A DNA stretch of 64,000 nt from Bin87 sp965261925 (GTDB lineage Bacteria; Chloroflexota; Dehalococcoidia; Lucifugimonadales; UBA3495), in NCBI GenBank assembly GCA_965261925.1, contig OZ253486.1:930001-994000 (forward strand), given 5' to 3'. Each line of letters starts with the position of its first letter. Within the stretch, counting starts at the first letter, position 1. Below the pieces are notes generated by a model. That model was not told where the DNA came from and searched no databases. It worked only from the letters and a program-made list of their open reading frames with translations. Of this stretch, positions 9,163-17,696 are shown piece by piece. The translations under genes and the position numbers were made by a program.

Positions 9163-10518
9163 TCAGTATTTGTAGAAATGGTGTCGGATTTCGAACTCGG
9201 CGTCGCGTTGCGAGAATAGTTCCCAGTCCGCCCTGCGGATGGCCAGGTATGAGTCAGCTAGCATGGGGCCCATGGCATCGGTGAGCGTGGTGTCGGCCGT
9301 TAGCTCGCTGATGGCTTCCATCAGAGAAGCGGGCAGCCGTCGGATACCCCGAGCGGCCAACTCTTCCGCTGTCAAACGGGCCGGGTCGACGTCAATGAAC
9401 AAACTTTTCTCGGGCCGCAGACCGCGTTCCACTCCATCCAGGCCGGCGGCGATCAGCGCGCCCAGCGCGATGTAAGGGTTGGAGCTGGAATCGGCCGGCC
9501 GGAATTCAAGGTTGGTCGAGGCCATTTCAGATCCCCAGAACCGGGACGGGATCCGTACCGCCGCCTCGCGGTTGTCCGGGCCGTAGCAGATGTATGCCGT
9601 GCTCCACGAGCCGGGCGAAATCCGTCGGTAGCTGTTCATGCTCGGACACGTCAGCGCCGTCAACGCCGGCAGGTGCGCCAGAATCCCGCCGATGAACTGG
9701 TAGGCCAGCGCACTCAGTTGGTGCTCGTCAATCGGGTCGTAAAACAGGTTGTGCTCGCCACCGCTGTCCCACGCGCTGAAGTGGATGTGGCACCCGCTGC
9801 CCGCCTGGTCGGGAAACGGCTTGGGCGCAAAGGACGCCAGCCAGCCGTGCTGCCACGCCACGTTGCGCACGGTCTCCCGGTAAATCAGGTGGTTGTCGGC
9901 GGCTCGTAGCACGTCGACATGGCCGATGCTCATCTCCTGCTGCCCGTGCCCGAGCTCTGGGTAGTATTGCTCTACGCGCAGTCCCTGGGCCTCCAACGCC
10001 TCCACCACGTCGTCGATCACCTCCCGTGCGAACGCGTCGCCGATGCTGGAGTTGTCCAGACTCTCGTCAATCGGTACGAACCGGTCGCCTTCACGCCTTG
10101 CCAGGTACCATTCCGGCTCCAGCGCCGCCTGCAAGGTTAGGCCCATGCTATCCGCCTTGGCGAGCATTCGCTTCAGGAAGTCCCGAGGGCACGCTTCCCA
10201 CGGATCACGCTCAGTGGTGAACATGTCGGCCACCAGCAACGCCCTTTTCGATGCGTAGGGCGGCATGGTGAACGTGTCCGGGTCCGGTATCAGCCGGAAC
10301 TCTCCCACCGGCCCCATCCCCGCCACGATCTGCAACTGGTCCATGTCGCTCATCGCTTGCATCGCCTTCGTCACCCCAATCCCCGATTCAAGCCGCTGCC
10401 CCAGTCCCGATATGTGTGTGGACTTGCCCCGTATGATCCCTCCGTTGTCGCAGAAAAGGAACGATACAAGCTGTATGCCGGCCTCCTCGGCCCGCCGTAC
10501 TATTTCCTGGTTGTCCAT
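9163..10518 (-). CDS. glutamine synthetase family protein (GlnA3 or gamma-glutamyl-amide ligase type)
   Basis: A glutamine-synthetase-fold ligase of about 451 residues. Metal and substrate motifs are present: ALEPEWYL, GQQEMSIGH, GSGCHIHFS, SMNSYRRI and NREAAVRIP. The sequence departs from classical GlnA around the N-terminal domain, like the subgroup that joins glutamate to amines or other acceptors, so the exact substrate is open. The start at 10518 (MDNQEIV) is chosen over an upstream in-frame start because a GGTGG site precedes it. No adenylylation-site motif is obvious at the C-terminus (FEIRHHFYKY). Nitrogen metabolism or amine use is the safe assignment. Confidence 0.85.
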   Translation of the reverse strand: MDNQEIVRRAEEAGIQLVSFLFCDNGGIIRGKSTHISGLGQRLESGIGVTKAMQAMSDMDQLQIVAGMGPVGEFRLIPDPDTFTMPPYASKRALLVADMFTTERDPWEACPRDFLKRMLAKADSMGLTLQAALEPEWYLARREGDRFVPIDESLDNSSIGDAFAREVIDDVVEALEAQGLRVEQYYPELGHGQQEMSIGHVDVLRAADNHLIYRETVRNVAWQHGWLASFAPKPFPDQAGSGCHIHFSAWDSGGEHNLFYDPIDEHQLSALAYQFIGGILAHLPALTALTCPSMNSYRRISPGSWSTAYICYGPDNREAAVRIPSRFWGSEMASTNLEFRPADSSSNPYIALGALIAAGLDGVERGLRPEKSLFIDVDPARLTAEELAARGIRRLPASLMEAISELTADTTLTDAMGPMLADSYLAIRRADWELFSQRDAEFEIRHHFYKY

Positions 10519-10593
10519 GTTTCCACCGCCGCTGTAGTTATTTTGCAGTATCCGCCCCGACAAGTAGGGGAGTGGCCCGTTCGACGCTTATTC

Positions 10594-12287
10594 TTATGGG
10601 CGCGCCTCGATCCTGATGAGATTTTTGGTGAAGGTTTCAGGATCCTCGGGGTCGTCAGGATACAGTACGAACGTCGGTATCACCTCGTGCTCGCGGAAGC
10701 TGTCGCACGGATATCGTTGCGGATAGGCGGCGTCTCTGTCCAGGCAGACGTACTCTTCGGGACTGTCCACGTGCTTTACCACGTTGGCTTCGTAGCACCG
10801 GCCCGGTTCCAGCGTGACCCCTGCATGGTTGTTGACAACAATCTTGACGAACTTCAGTTTGCTGCCGTAAAGGCTCGGTTCCCATACGTCTCACGAAGCC
10901 AGCCGGAACCTGCGTGCCGAGGTCGGATTCTCCAGGTAGCGGCTTTGGAGACGCACTTCTTCCCCCGCGCCGCTCGGAGACTATCGAATGCGTGGCCTTC
11001 GGTTACAGCCATTCCACTGGCGTCAGCGCAGAGGCGGGAGGAGGCGGCAGCGTTGCCGTCGGGGTTGGTGGTGCGGCGGCCGCGAGCGTTGGTGTCGGCG
11101 TCGAGGCTGGCGTACCGGTAGCCGCTGGTGTCGGCGTGGCCTCCGACGGCATCTCCTGCCGGGCTTCGAGCCATTCTTCTGGGGCGGGCGTGGCTGACCC
11201 TGGTATTGCCGGTAAAAACACCGCTCGAAAAGCTCTTCTGCCCGTTGGTCAACGCTCCCCAGGCCTCGTTGTACGGCGCTGGCACCTCCACCATCATGCG
11301 GTTGCTCGGCGGGAACAGCCAGGCTTTGATCCGCTCCCTGGGCTGCGGATGGTCCGGCCGGTTGACCACTGAGCAGGTTGACCACTGTGTAGGGATGAAA
11401 GCCGGTCAGCAGGTGGAAGATGATGACCGCCAGCCCGAAGCGGTCGTGGTTCTGGTTCCGGTTGGTGTGGTCGTCCTGCGCTTCGGATGCCTGGAATGCG
11501 AGACGTCCCAGATTGTTGGCGAACGCCCTGCCGGTGGCGGGATCGGTGAACCCATAGGAATCTCAGTCCACCATGGCGATGCTGTTCTGCCGATTGACCT
11601 GAACGTTTTTTTCGTGCACGTCGCCAATGACGTAACCGGCGGCGTGAACGGCGCGGAACCGTAGGGCCAGGTTCCGCGCCATCCGCACTCGGTCGTCGAC
11701 CCGCAGCTCTCGGCCCTGCTCCTGCTCCGTCGTCTGCGCCGCCCGCCGGGCGTAGCATTCGACTATCGGCTCCCACGACGCGCGCGGGGTCCTGATGAAG
11801 GTCGTCTCGTTGGCGTATTCCCCCGTGTGCGCCGCGCACAGCGTTTTGGCTGCCCCTCCGTCCGAGTCGAATGTGATGACCGCGCCGTCGCCCGCCTGCG
11901 CGGCCGTCATCAGTCGGTCGCAGGCCATGGCGACGATCAGAGTGGACGCCAGCGCGCGCGGCTCGCAGTCGTGTTCAGTGGCGTCCACGCCACCGCGTTC
12001 TTAGCCCGCTTGACGGCGTTTCGTACCAGCGGGGTGGACTGGTGTCGGCTGGAAGCCGCCGCTGATCGCTTGCTGAGCCCGGTTGCCATCGTTGCAACCG
12101 CAGTGTCCACGGCGATCCTTGAACCCTCGTCCGAACATTGGGCCGAGCCGGCGCCGTCGGCCACCGCGATGATCTCGATCTGTCCTCGGCCGATTTCGAC
12201 CGGACGGTGGGCCACGGCGTCCTGGTTCGGCACGTTGCTCCTGAAATGAGAAAACCCGGCAGCGGTGGCCGCCGGGTCTTTGGTCAC
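10594..12287 (-). pseudogene. decayed PP2C phosphatase/protein kinase fusion
   Basis: Pieces of one protein lie in order but in different frames. The N-terminus (from 12287) is a PP2C domain with NQDAVAH and VADGAGSAQCSDEGS. The frame slips near 11990 and PP2C continues (ALASTLIVAMACD, QAGDGAVI). It then runs straight into a kinase catalytic loop (GYVIGDVHEKNVQV), so the end of PP2C and the kinase N-lobe appear deleted. A TGA at 11563-11565 interrupts the metal-binding region (VD, stop, DSYGF). The C-lobe (HDRFGLAVIIFHLLTGFHPY) is followed by a 16-bp duplication that shifts frame, a slip at a T-run near 11218, a Pro/Thr-rich linker, another in-frame TGA near 10890 and a C-terminal domain ending at 10594. 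This set of lesions means it is not functional as written. Confidence 0.8.
11360..11391. repeat. 16-bp imperfect tandem duplication in the kinase remnant
   Basis: GGTTGACCACTG occurs at 11360-11371 and again at 11376-11387, a 16-base period with 14 of 16 matches. Sixteen is not a multiple of three, so the duplication moves the downstream C-lobe out of frame. It is the cause of one lesion in the surrounding pseudogene. Confidence 0.8.
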
Positions 12288-12360
12288 TCATTCTTATGGC
12301 CCTGATGAGGATCGTCTTATAGGCGTGTGTGTGAGACTTTCACGTCTCAGCGACCCGAAA

Positions 12361-13374
12361 TCACAGCACGTGATACAGCAGCAGGTGGTCACGCAACACG
12401 TCGGCGGCGAAGTCGTTGTTCACGTCCCGCAGCACCGAGTGGATGTGGTTCGCCCCGTCCTGCCGGTTGTCGTACTCAACCACGAAGTCCCCGCCGTGCA
12501 GCCGGTAGTAGTGGGGCTGCGCGCGGTCAACCGGCCCGCCCCAGGCCAGGTGGATCTTCTCCAGCCCGCCCTCGCGCAGCGCGGTCAGCCGCTCCTCCGC
12601 CAAGTCCGCGCGCACCCGGGTCACGTAATCGCTGGCCAGCGACATCAGCATCTCCCGCTGCGTGCCCGACATGGCGGTGGCTGGCAGCCCCTCCTCCTTG
12701 GGCAGTGATGCCTTGGACGAGTTGAAGGTGATGATGTCCGCCGGCGCCTCGTCATAGATTATCGCCCGGCTCTTCTGGCCGGCGTCCAGGCTCTCCATCA
12801 GCTCCAGCGCGATGTCCTGACTGGTGCCCAGGATGCGCAGGCCCTGCTTCGGCCCCTTGCGCACCTCGGCGGGATTGGCGCCGAAGAAAAACGGCGTAAC
12901 GGACAGCACGCGGTCGCCCCACACGCTGTAGTGCAGCGATACGTGGTGACCTTCCACCCGCCAGCCCCACGGTTCGGCGTCGCTCGCGGGATCGCCGAAG
13001 ATCGTCCAGGCGTACCACAGCGGGTCCCGGCGGAACGTCACGCTGCCCTGTTCCTCCTCCAGCGGACCCAACACCGTCTCGTGCTCGATGATCAGCTGGG
13101 CCTTCCGGTTGGAGTCTTCGGTCAGACCGGTGGCCATCAGCGCGTAGGCCAATCCCCTCTGCTCCTCGCTCATATCTCGCAGCATCAGTCCATGCCGGTT
13201 CAGCGGCGGGTAGTACCAGAAGATCCTCTCGCCGTCGTGGTAGCTATAGCTGATGGCCGCTTTCTGCGTGGCGTCCAGGCTGTTCAGCAACGCCAGCGCC
13301 GCTCCGCGCATCTCGGATGCCGCCTGCGGATGCGTGTGGGGATGATCATGGTCGTGGGTATGAGTGGTGGTCAT
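12361..13374 (-). CDS. DUF3500 family protein
   Basis: 337 residues resembling DUF3500, a family without an established activity. Recognisable blocks are AISYSYHDGERIFWYY, RHGLMLRDMSEEQR, VEGHHVSLHYSVWGDRV, TPFFFGANPAEV and the C-terminal HYYRLHGGDFVVEYDN followed by HIHSVLRD. The first 17 residues are His/Thr/Asp-rich (HTHDHDHPHTH), which could bind metal. The start at 13374 has GGAGG about 10 bases upstream; a longer in-frame reading lacks a site. There is no signal peptide, so it is probably cytoplasmic. Neighbours give no functional hint. Confidence 0.8.
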   Translation of the reverse strand: MTTTHTHDHDHPHTHPQAASEMRGAALALLNSLDATQKAAISYSYHDGERIFWYYPPLNRHGLMLRDMSEEQRGLAYALMATGLTEDSNRKAQLIIEHETVLGPLEEEQGSVTFRRDPLWYAWTIFGDPASDAEPWGWRVEGHHVSLHYSVWGDRVLSVTPFFFGANPAEVRKGPKQGLRILGTSQDIALELMESLDAGQKSRAIIYDEAPADIITFNSSKASLPKEEGLPATAMSGTQREMLMSLASDYVTRVRADLAEERLTALREGGLEKIHLAWGGPVDRAQPHYYRLHGGDFVVEYDNRQDGANHIHSVLRDVNNDFAADVLRDHLLLYHVL

Positions 13375-13710
13375 ATGGGTGTGTCCTCCATGCGACAACG
13401 CAGCCGGCTTTATCCCGACCGAATGGCCACAGTGTATGCGCCCCCATTTTGGGGTGTCAAACCGGCCGTAGCGTACCGACGCAGCCCGCACCGATGCTGG
13501 GATCCGCCCGTATGCCTTGAACCCGCTGGTCTCGGGTCAACCCCCCGCAGGTCGCATGAGACATCCCACAGCCATTAGCGGCGCCGCATGCTGAGGGTGC
13601 CCTCAGCGCTGTTACGGTGAAAGTAGTGTCGGCGGTGTGTGCGACGCGCATGGTCGCCAGCATCCTGGCCCTGCGGGTGTGGCGGGTAAGACTGCGATGA
13701 CAGCCTCAGG
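13375..13710. other. intergenic region, no gene seen
   Basis: About 336 bases between divergent genes. Short frames here have neither ribosome binding sites nor recognisable products. A small CCCC/GGGG hairpin lies near 13442-13455. It must hold the DUF3500 promoter, but I cannot point to boxes on the minus strand. Confidence 0.5.
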
Positions 13711-13740
13711 TTGACGCCGCGCGAAATCCCTGACTATATT
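13711..13740 (+). promoter_or_regulatory. sigma70-type promoter
   Basis: TTGACG at 13711-13716 and TATATT at 13735-13740, separated by 18 bases. The next ATG with a binding site is at 13771, about 30 bases past the -10 box, giving a very short leader. The promoter also argues against starting the following gene at the TTG at 13711. Confidence 0.65.
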
Positions 13741-13770
13741 GCGCGCACTTACTGTATAGCGAGGTTATGG

Positions 13771-14088
13771 ATGTCGGGATCAAATATTGATTGGGGCCAC
13801 GACCGGGAGAAGCCCGAGGGCGTGAAAATCAATCTGACCCATATAGGCTCAGGGATGCACCCGGAGGAAAAGTTCGTGCAATTCCAGATCGGTGGTGCTT
13901 CTTACTCCGGATGGATGCCTAGTTATTCGGTCAATGAATTTAACAATTGGCTAAAGGCTTTTATCATCGCCGATTTCGATGATGGAAGATGGTTGCTTCG
14001 TATTCCAGATGAAACGCTAACGTCAGGCCCGCAAATCTTCGCCAAAAAAGAGGATCAGGGGACCGTTGTTACGACAGGGTGGTGGTGA
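13771..14088 (+). CDS. hypothetical protein upstream of dcd
   Basis: 105 residues, no family recognised. The sequence is mixed alpha/beta with aromatic-rich patches (INLTHIGSGM, YSGWMPSYSVNEFNNWL, DDGRWLLRIPDE) and no signal peptide or membrane segment. The ATG at 13771 follows GAGG and sits just behind a good promoter. Its TGA shares one base with the ATG of the next gene, so the two are translationally coupled. Both are AT-richer than their surroundings, suggesting a transferred pair. A role tied to nucleotide metabolism or phage/plasmid biology is a guess from that coupling only. Confidence 0.6.
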   Translation: MSGSNIDWGHDREKPEGVKINLTHIGSGMHPEEKFVQFQIGGASYSGWMPSYSVNEFNNWLKAFIIADFDDGRWLLRIPDETLTSGPQIFAKKEDQGTVVTTGWW

Positions 14089-14638
14089 TGATATATAGCG
14101 ACAAGGATATTATGGATGCGCTGGACGTTGGAACCTTTACCATTGATCCGCGTCCGGCTCGCGACGATATTTCCCCCTCAGCGGTAGACTTACGACTGCA
14201 CAATATTTTTACTGTGTTCGATAGTGAAGATAAACTCGAAGGCGTGGACGTCGCGGTCATGGTGGGAGTAGCAGATACTGAACGGGTAGTACAAAGGTAC
14301 GGCGATACTGTAGATATACCGGTGGGGGATTATCTTGAGTTAAAACCGGGCGCTTTCGCTTTGGGATATACGCGAGAACACGTCGATCTGCCCATGAATC
14401 TCGCTGCCAGGGTCGAGGGCAAGAGCTCTTTGGCCGGTTGGGTATTTCCATTCATCAGACTGCACCAACCATACATGCGGATTTCCACGGCAACATCCGG
14501 TTGGAGATTGCCAACACTGGCCCGTTTACGTGTCGGTTGACCCCAGGTATACGTGTCTGCCAGCTGATCATCGAGGAGCTTAAAACCCCAGCGGAACGAC
14601 AGTTGCAATCTCAGTTCCAAAACCAATCTCCAGACTGA
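14088..14638 (+). pseudogene. dcd: dCTP deaminase with one frameshift
   Basis: Would convert dCTP to dUTP for thymidylate synthesis. The N-terminal part (IYSDKDIMDAL, PSAVDLRLHN, LKPGAFALGYTREHV) reads from the ATG at 14088 to the catalytic RVEGKSSLA. There the sequence has GCCGG where GCCCGG would give the family motif SSLARLG. One base is missing near 14440, and the reading continues in the next frame as GISIHQTAPTIHADF and RLEIANTGPFTCRLTPGIRVCQLIIEEL, ending at 14638. Every family block is otherwise present, so this is either a recent single-base loss in a C-run or an assembly error. As written the protein ends early at 14540. Confidence 0.85.
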
Positions 14639-15029
14639 CGCCATAACCACCGTATCCGCGCCCCCTTCCACCGCCGGCCGCTACCTCCCGTGCTATGGCC
14701 TGGCCGACAAGCTATCCGACGCTGTCTGGCACTCCGCCTCAATCTCCCTTCCCGATACGCTCTACGGTGTCATCGTCCGCAGCCGCTACGTCGCCCTGGC
14801 TCATGCCGCCGCCGGGCCGGTCGACCCAGCAGCACGTGCGAAACCTGGACGGCAACCTGGGTCAGCGGCCCTACTGCTGGTACTACCCTCACCCTCCTCG
14901 CATCCACATGGCTGGCCGCCGTTGCGCGCTGCTGCGCCGCGTCGCCGCCCGCGCCGGCCGCGTTACCTTGACATCCCTCTACCCCTGTAACAGAATAACG
15001 CCATCCTCACCCCGCACAGGAACGAGAGT
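14639..15029. other. intergenic region, possible coding remnant
   Basis: About 390 bases with no supportable gene. One + frame from about 14650 stays open for roughly 65 codons (including LPCYGLADKLSDAVW and LYGVIVRSRYVALAHAAAGP) with protein-like composition but no start codon or binding site. It may be the relic of a lost gene. I recognise no family. Confidence 0.35.
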
Positions 15030-15824
15030 ATGACAACAGTTCAGAGTGGTTCCCGCACTACCGTAAATGTCAACGGTACTGCCGTCGAAATGTATTCCGG
15101 CGGCAGCGGCCCGCCGTTGGTGTTTTTCCACGGCGCCGGCGGTTCCAACGGTTGGCAACCCTACCATGAGGACCTGTCCGCCGAGTACACGGTCTACGTT
15201 CCCAGCCAGCCCGGTTTCAACGGCACCGAGGCTCCCAATTGGATCAAGACCATCAGCGACGTCGCCCACTTCAACCACATGTTCGTCGACGCCCTGGGCC
15301 TCCAGGACATTGTCCTGATGGGTTCCTCCATGGGTGGTTGGGTTTCCGCCGAGATGGCGGCCATGAACGACGCCAATATCGATGCCCTGATCCTGGTGGA
15401 CCCCGCCGGCATCAAGCCCCGCGACGGGGAGATCTCGGAAATCTTCATGGTCTCCGCCGACACCCGGCTGAAGCAGCGCTTCCACGACCCCAGCCAGGTT
15501 GAGAACTACGAGCACTATGCCCGCGAACTGTCTCCCGAAGAGCAGTTGGTGGTCCATTCCAACGCCATCACCGCTTCCCAGTTGTGCTGGAAGCCCTACC
15601 TGCACAATCCCAGCCTTCCCCATACCCTCGCCCGGGTCGACACGTCCACTCTCATCGTCTGGGGCAACCAGGATGCCATCATCCCCGTCGAGTGCGGGCA
15701 CTTGTTCCAGCAGGCCATCCAGGGCAGCCAGTTGCGCATCATCGACAACTGCGGGCACTCTCCGGCCGTGGAAAAGCGCGGCGAATTCGTCGCCGCCGTC
15801 ACCGGGTTCCTGAACAGCCTGTAA
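15030..15824 (+). CDS. alpha/beta hydrolase
   Basis: 264 residues of the alpha/beta-hydrolase fold, cytoplasmic. Oxyanion loop HGAGG near 34-38; nucleophile elbow GSSMGG with Ser at about 100; acid in WGNQDAIIP; catalytic His in NCGHSP near the C-terminus. A lid region rich in helices lies between about 135 and 195. Members closest in layout hydrolyse C-C bonds of ring-cleavage products or small esters, but the substrate cannot be read from sequence. The following LLM flavoenzyme starts 43 bases later on the same strand, so both may act on one degradation route. Confidence 0.9.
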   Translation: MTTVQSGSRTTVNVNGTAVEMYSGGSGPPLVFFHGAGGSNGWQPYHEDLSAEYTVYVPSQPGFNGTEAPNWIKTISDVAHFNHMFVDALGLQDIVLMGSSMGGWVSAEMAAMNDANIDALILVDPAGIKPRDGEISEIFMVSADTRLKQRFHDPSQVENYEHYARELSPEEQLVVHSNAITASQLCWKPYLHNPSLPHTLARVDTSTLIVWGNQDAIIPVECGHLFQQAIQGSQLRIIDNCGHSPAVEKRGEFVAAVTGFLNSL

Positions 15825-15867
15825 GACAAACTCCCGAGCACCGCACCACAGAGAAGGAGCAACTAAC

Positions 15868-17019
15868 ATGGCGCACGAACTCGAAGTATTCTGGTTCTCT
15901 GAACAGCCCTACGGCCATGTCACCGAGGAAGACCTGGAGCCTTGGGAATCGGGCCGAATGCACTTTCCCAACACCTACTTCGATCCCGAAAAGGCCCACG
16001 TCCTCTATGGCAACTACCACGACCAGTACCAGCTGGCCGACGAGGTCAATTTCGACGGCATCATGTCCAACGAGCACCACAGCTCGTACTGGTGCATGAA
16101 GCCCTCCGTCAACGTGGACGCCGCCGTAATCACCCAGCGCACCAGGAAAGCCAAGATCGCCATGCTGGGCAACGTCATCGCCGTCAACGACCCGGTGAAG
16201 ATGGCCGAAGAGATCGCCATGCTGGACTGCATCAGCGGCGGCCGCGTCATCTCCGGTTTCGTGCGCGGCACCGCTGTTGAGACCCTCCACGCCGGCTACT
16301 CGCCCACCGAGAACCGCCCCCGGTTCGAGGAAGCCCACGATCTCATCATCAAGTGCTGGACCGACCCCGGCCCCTTCCGCTGGGAAGGCGAGTACTGGCC
16401 CCACCGCATGGTCAACCCGTGGGTGGTGCCGATTCAGAAGCCCCATCCCCCGGTCTGGTTCCCCGGCACCGGCAGCCCCGAGTCCGTAATCTGGGCCGCC
16501 AAGCACCGGTATCCCTACATGAACCTGGGCTCCCTGCTCGACCTCACCAAGCAGCTCAAGGGCATCTACCACGAGACCGCCGCCGAGGAAGGCTACGAGG
16601 CTGGCCCTGAGCACTTCGGCTACCTGATCCGCTGCCTCGTCGCCGACACCGACGAGAAGGCCCAGGAGATCGGCCGCACCTTCCTGTGGACCGAGAACCA
16701 CCGCAACCGCGGGCCCATGGAATTCAACGACCCGCCGGGTTACCAGTCGCGCGAGGCCCTGCGCATCAAGATGTCCCGCCCTCTCATCGGCACGGGCACC
16801 ATGGGACGTCGGATGTCCTACGAAGACCTCCAGGACGCGTACAACATCATCGTTGGCAGCCCTGAGACCGTGACCGAGAAGCTGCGCCACATCCGCAGAG
16901 ACCTCGATCCCGGCTACATCCTCATCTACGGCAACGAGGGCCACATGCCCCACGAGGACGTGATGCGCTCCGTCGAGCTCCTCGGCACCAAGGTCATTCC
17001 CGCCCTGAAAGAAGGCTAG
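15868..17019 (+). CDS. LLM-class (bacterial-luciferase-like) flavin monooxygenase
   Basis: 383 residues, TIM-barrel flavoenzyme of the luciferase-like monooxygenase superfamily. Seen: EHHSSYWCMKPS near 69-80, AMLGNVIAVNDPVKMAEEIAMLD near 113-135, GRVISGFVRG, PHPPVWFPGTGSPES, and a C-terminal VGSPETVTEKLRH. Such enzymes use reduced FMN or F420 to oxidise organic substrates. The specific substrate is unknown. The start has a GAAGGAG site. It pairs with the upstream hydrolase, and with the Rieske oxygenase and amidohydrolase beyond, in what looks like a catabolic neighbourhood. A strong hairpin terminator follows. Confidence 0.9.
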   Translation: MAHELEVFWFSEQPYGHVTEEDLEPWESGRMHFPNTYFDPEKAHVLYGNYHDQYQLADEVNFDGIMSNEHHSSYWCMKPSVNVDAAVITQRTRKAKIAMLGNVIAVNDPVKMAEEIAMLDCISGGRVISGFVRGTAVETLHAGYSPTENRPRFEEAHDLIIKCWTDPGPFRWEGEYWPHRMVNPWVVPIQKPHPPVWFPGTGSPESVIWAAKHRYPYMNLGSLLDLTKQLKGIYHETAAEEGYEAGPEHFGYLIRCLVADTDEKAQEIGRTFLWTENHRNRGPMEFNDPPGYQSREALRIKMSRPLIGTGTMGRRMSYEDLQDAYNIIVGSPETVTEKLRHIRRDLDPGYILIYGNEGHMPHEDVMRSVELLGTKVIPALKEG

Positions 17020-17050
17020 ATTACGAAGCCGACTTCCATGGAAGTTTTTG

Positions 17051-17080
17051 GGAGCGGGTTCCAAACCCGCTCCTATTGTT
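17051..17080 (+). terminator. intrinsic terminator after the LLM oxidoreductase
   Basis: A 10-bp stem GGAGCGGGTT/AACCCGCTCC with a CCA loop at 17051-17073, then TATTGTTT. Confidence 0.75.
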
Positions 17081-17145
17081 TGCCGATCGTGCGTGATACA
17101 CTCAAATCGCCTACGACGAAGGTGACGGTACGGTAGGAATCAAGC

Positions 17146-17373
17146 ATGGCAACATCAGTCCAACTCTCACCTGAAGCCGAGGAGCGCCTCGATTTCTTGG
17201 CTTCGCGCACTGGCCGCTCGAAACCGTTCCTTCTCCGCGAGATTATCGAATGCGGGCTCGACGACATTGAGGACTATTACCTTGCGGCCGAAGTTCTGGA
17301 GCGCATCCGCGACGGGCAGGAGAAGTTTCATACCGCCTCCGAAGTGAGGCGGGACCTTTCCTTGGACGATTGA
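17146..17373 (+). CDS. ribbon-helix-helix antitoxin (RelB/ParD-like)
   Basis: 75 residues. The N-terminal strand-helix-helix (ATSVQLSPEAEERLDFLA, then TGRSKPFLLREIIECGLDDI) is a typical ribbon-helix-helix DNA-binding domain that would dimerise on an operator in its own promoter. The acidic C-terminal tail (EVRRDLSLDD) is the usual toxin-neutralising segment. It is followed at once, with overlap, by a RelE/ParE-type toxin frame, making a standard type II toxin-antitoxin pair with antitoxin first. Autoregulation is expected from the family. Confidence 0.85.
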   Translation: MATSVQLSPEAEERLDFLASRTGRSKPFLLREIIECGLDDIEDYYLAAEVLERIRDGQEKFHTASEVRRDLSLDD

Positions 17374-17629
17374 GTATTCCCAAACGGCTCGGGACCAGTT
17401 ACGCCGGCTCGACAGGCAAATGGCCCGCCGTGTTGTGGACTACATGGATGAGCGGGTTGCCCCGCGTGAGGACCCGCGCAGCCTTGGCAGAGCCTTGACT
17501 GGACCGATGGGAGAGCTTTGGCGCTACCGTGTAGGCGATTGCCGCGTCGTTTGCGACATTCAGGACCAGGTTTTGCGCGTGCTCGTGGTTCGTGTCGGAA
17601 GACGCGATAGCGTGTACCGTTCGCCGTAG
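17369..17629 (+). CDS. RelE/ParE-family toxin, start codon unclear
   Basis: About 86 residues of a RelE/ParE fold: IEYSQTARDQLRRLDRQMARR helix pair, then ELWRYRVGDCRVVCDIQDQ and LRVLVVRVGRRDSVY strands. The family cleaves mRNA on the ribosome or poisons gyrase. Full-length homology needs translation from about 17363-17369, but between the in-frame stop at 17345 and there I find no ATG, GTG or TTG. The options are an ATT at 17369 overlapping the antitoxin stop, a lost start, or an ATG at 17420 that removes the first helix. It may therefore be weakly expressed or dead. Confidence 0.7.
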   Translation: MEYSQTARDQLRRLDRQMARRVVDYMDERVAPREDPRSLGRALTGPMGELWRYRVGDCRVVCDIQDQVLRVLVVRVGRRDSVYRSP

Positions 17630-17645
17630 AGGCAATCAAAACGAC

Positions 17646-17673
17646 GTAGGGGCGAATAATCATCCGTCCCTAC
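17646..17673. terminator. hairpin between convergent toxin and Rieske genes
   Basis: Arms GTAGGGGCG (17646-17654) and CGTCCCTAC (17665-17673), one mismatch, loop of ten bases. Its position between two converging genes fits a bidirectional terminator, although the T-run is weak. Its GTAGGGGCG arm recurs in a hairpin at 55945-55969. Confidence 0.45.
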
Positions 17674-17696
17674 CCGCTTGCCGTATGCGCGGCCCG

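Noticed and set aside
11563..11565. stop-codon recoding (TGA read as an amino acid) in the kinase remnant
   Set aside because: Other genes here end in TGA and the same remnant has frame slips and a deletion, so decay is the simpler reading.
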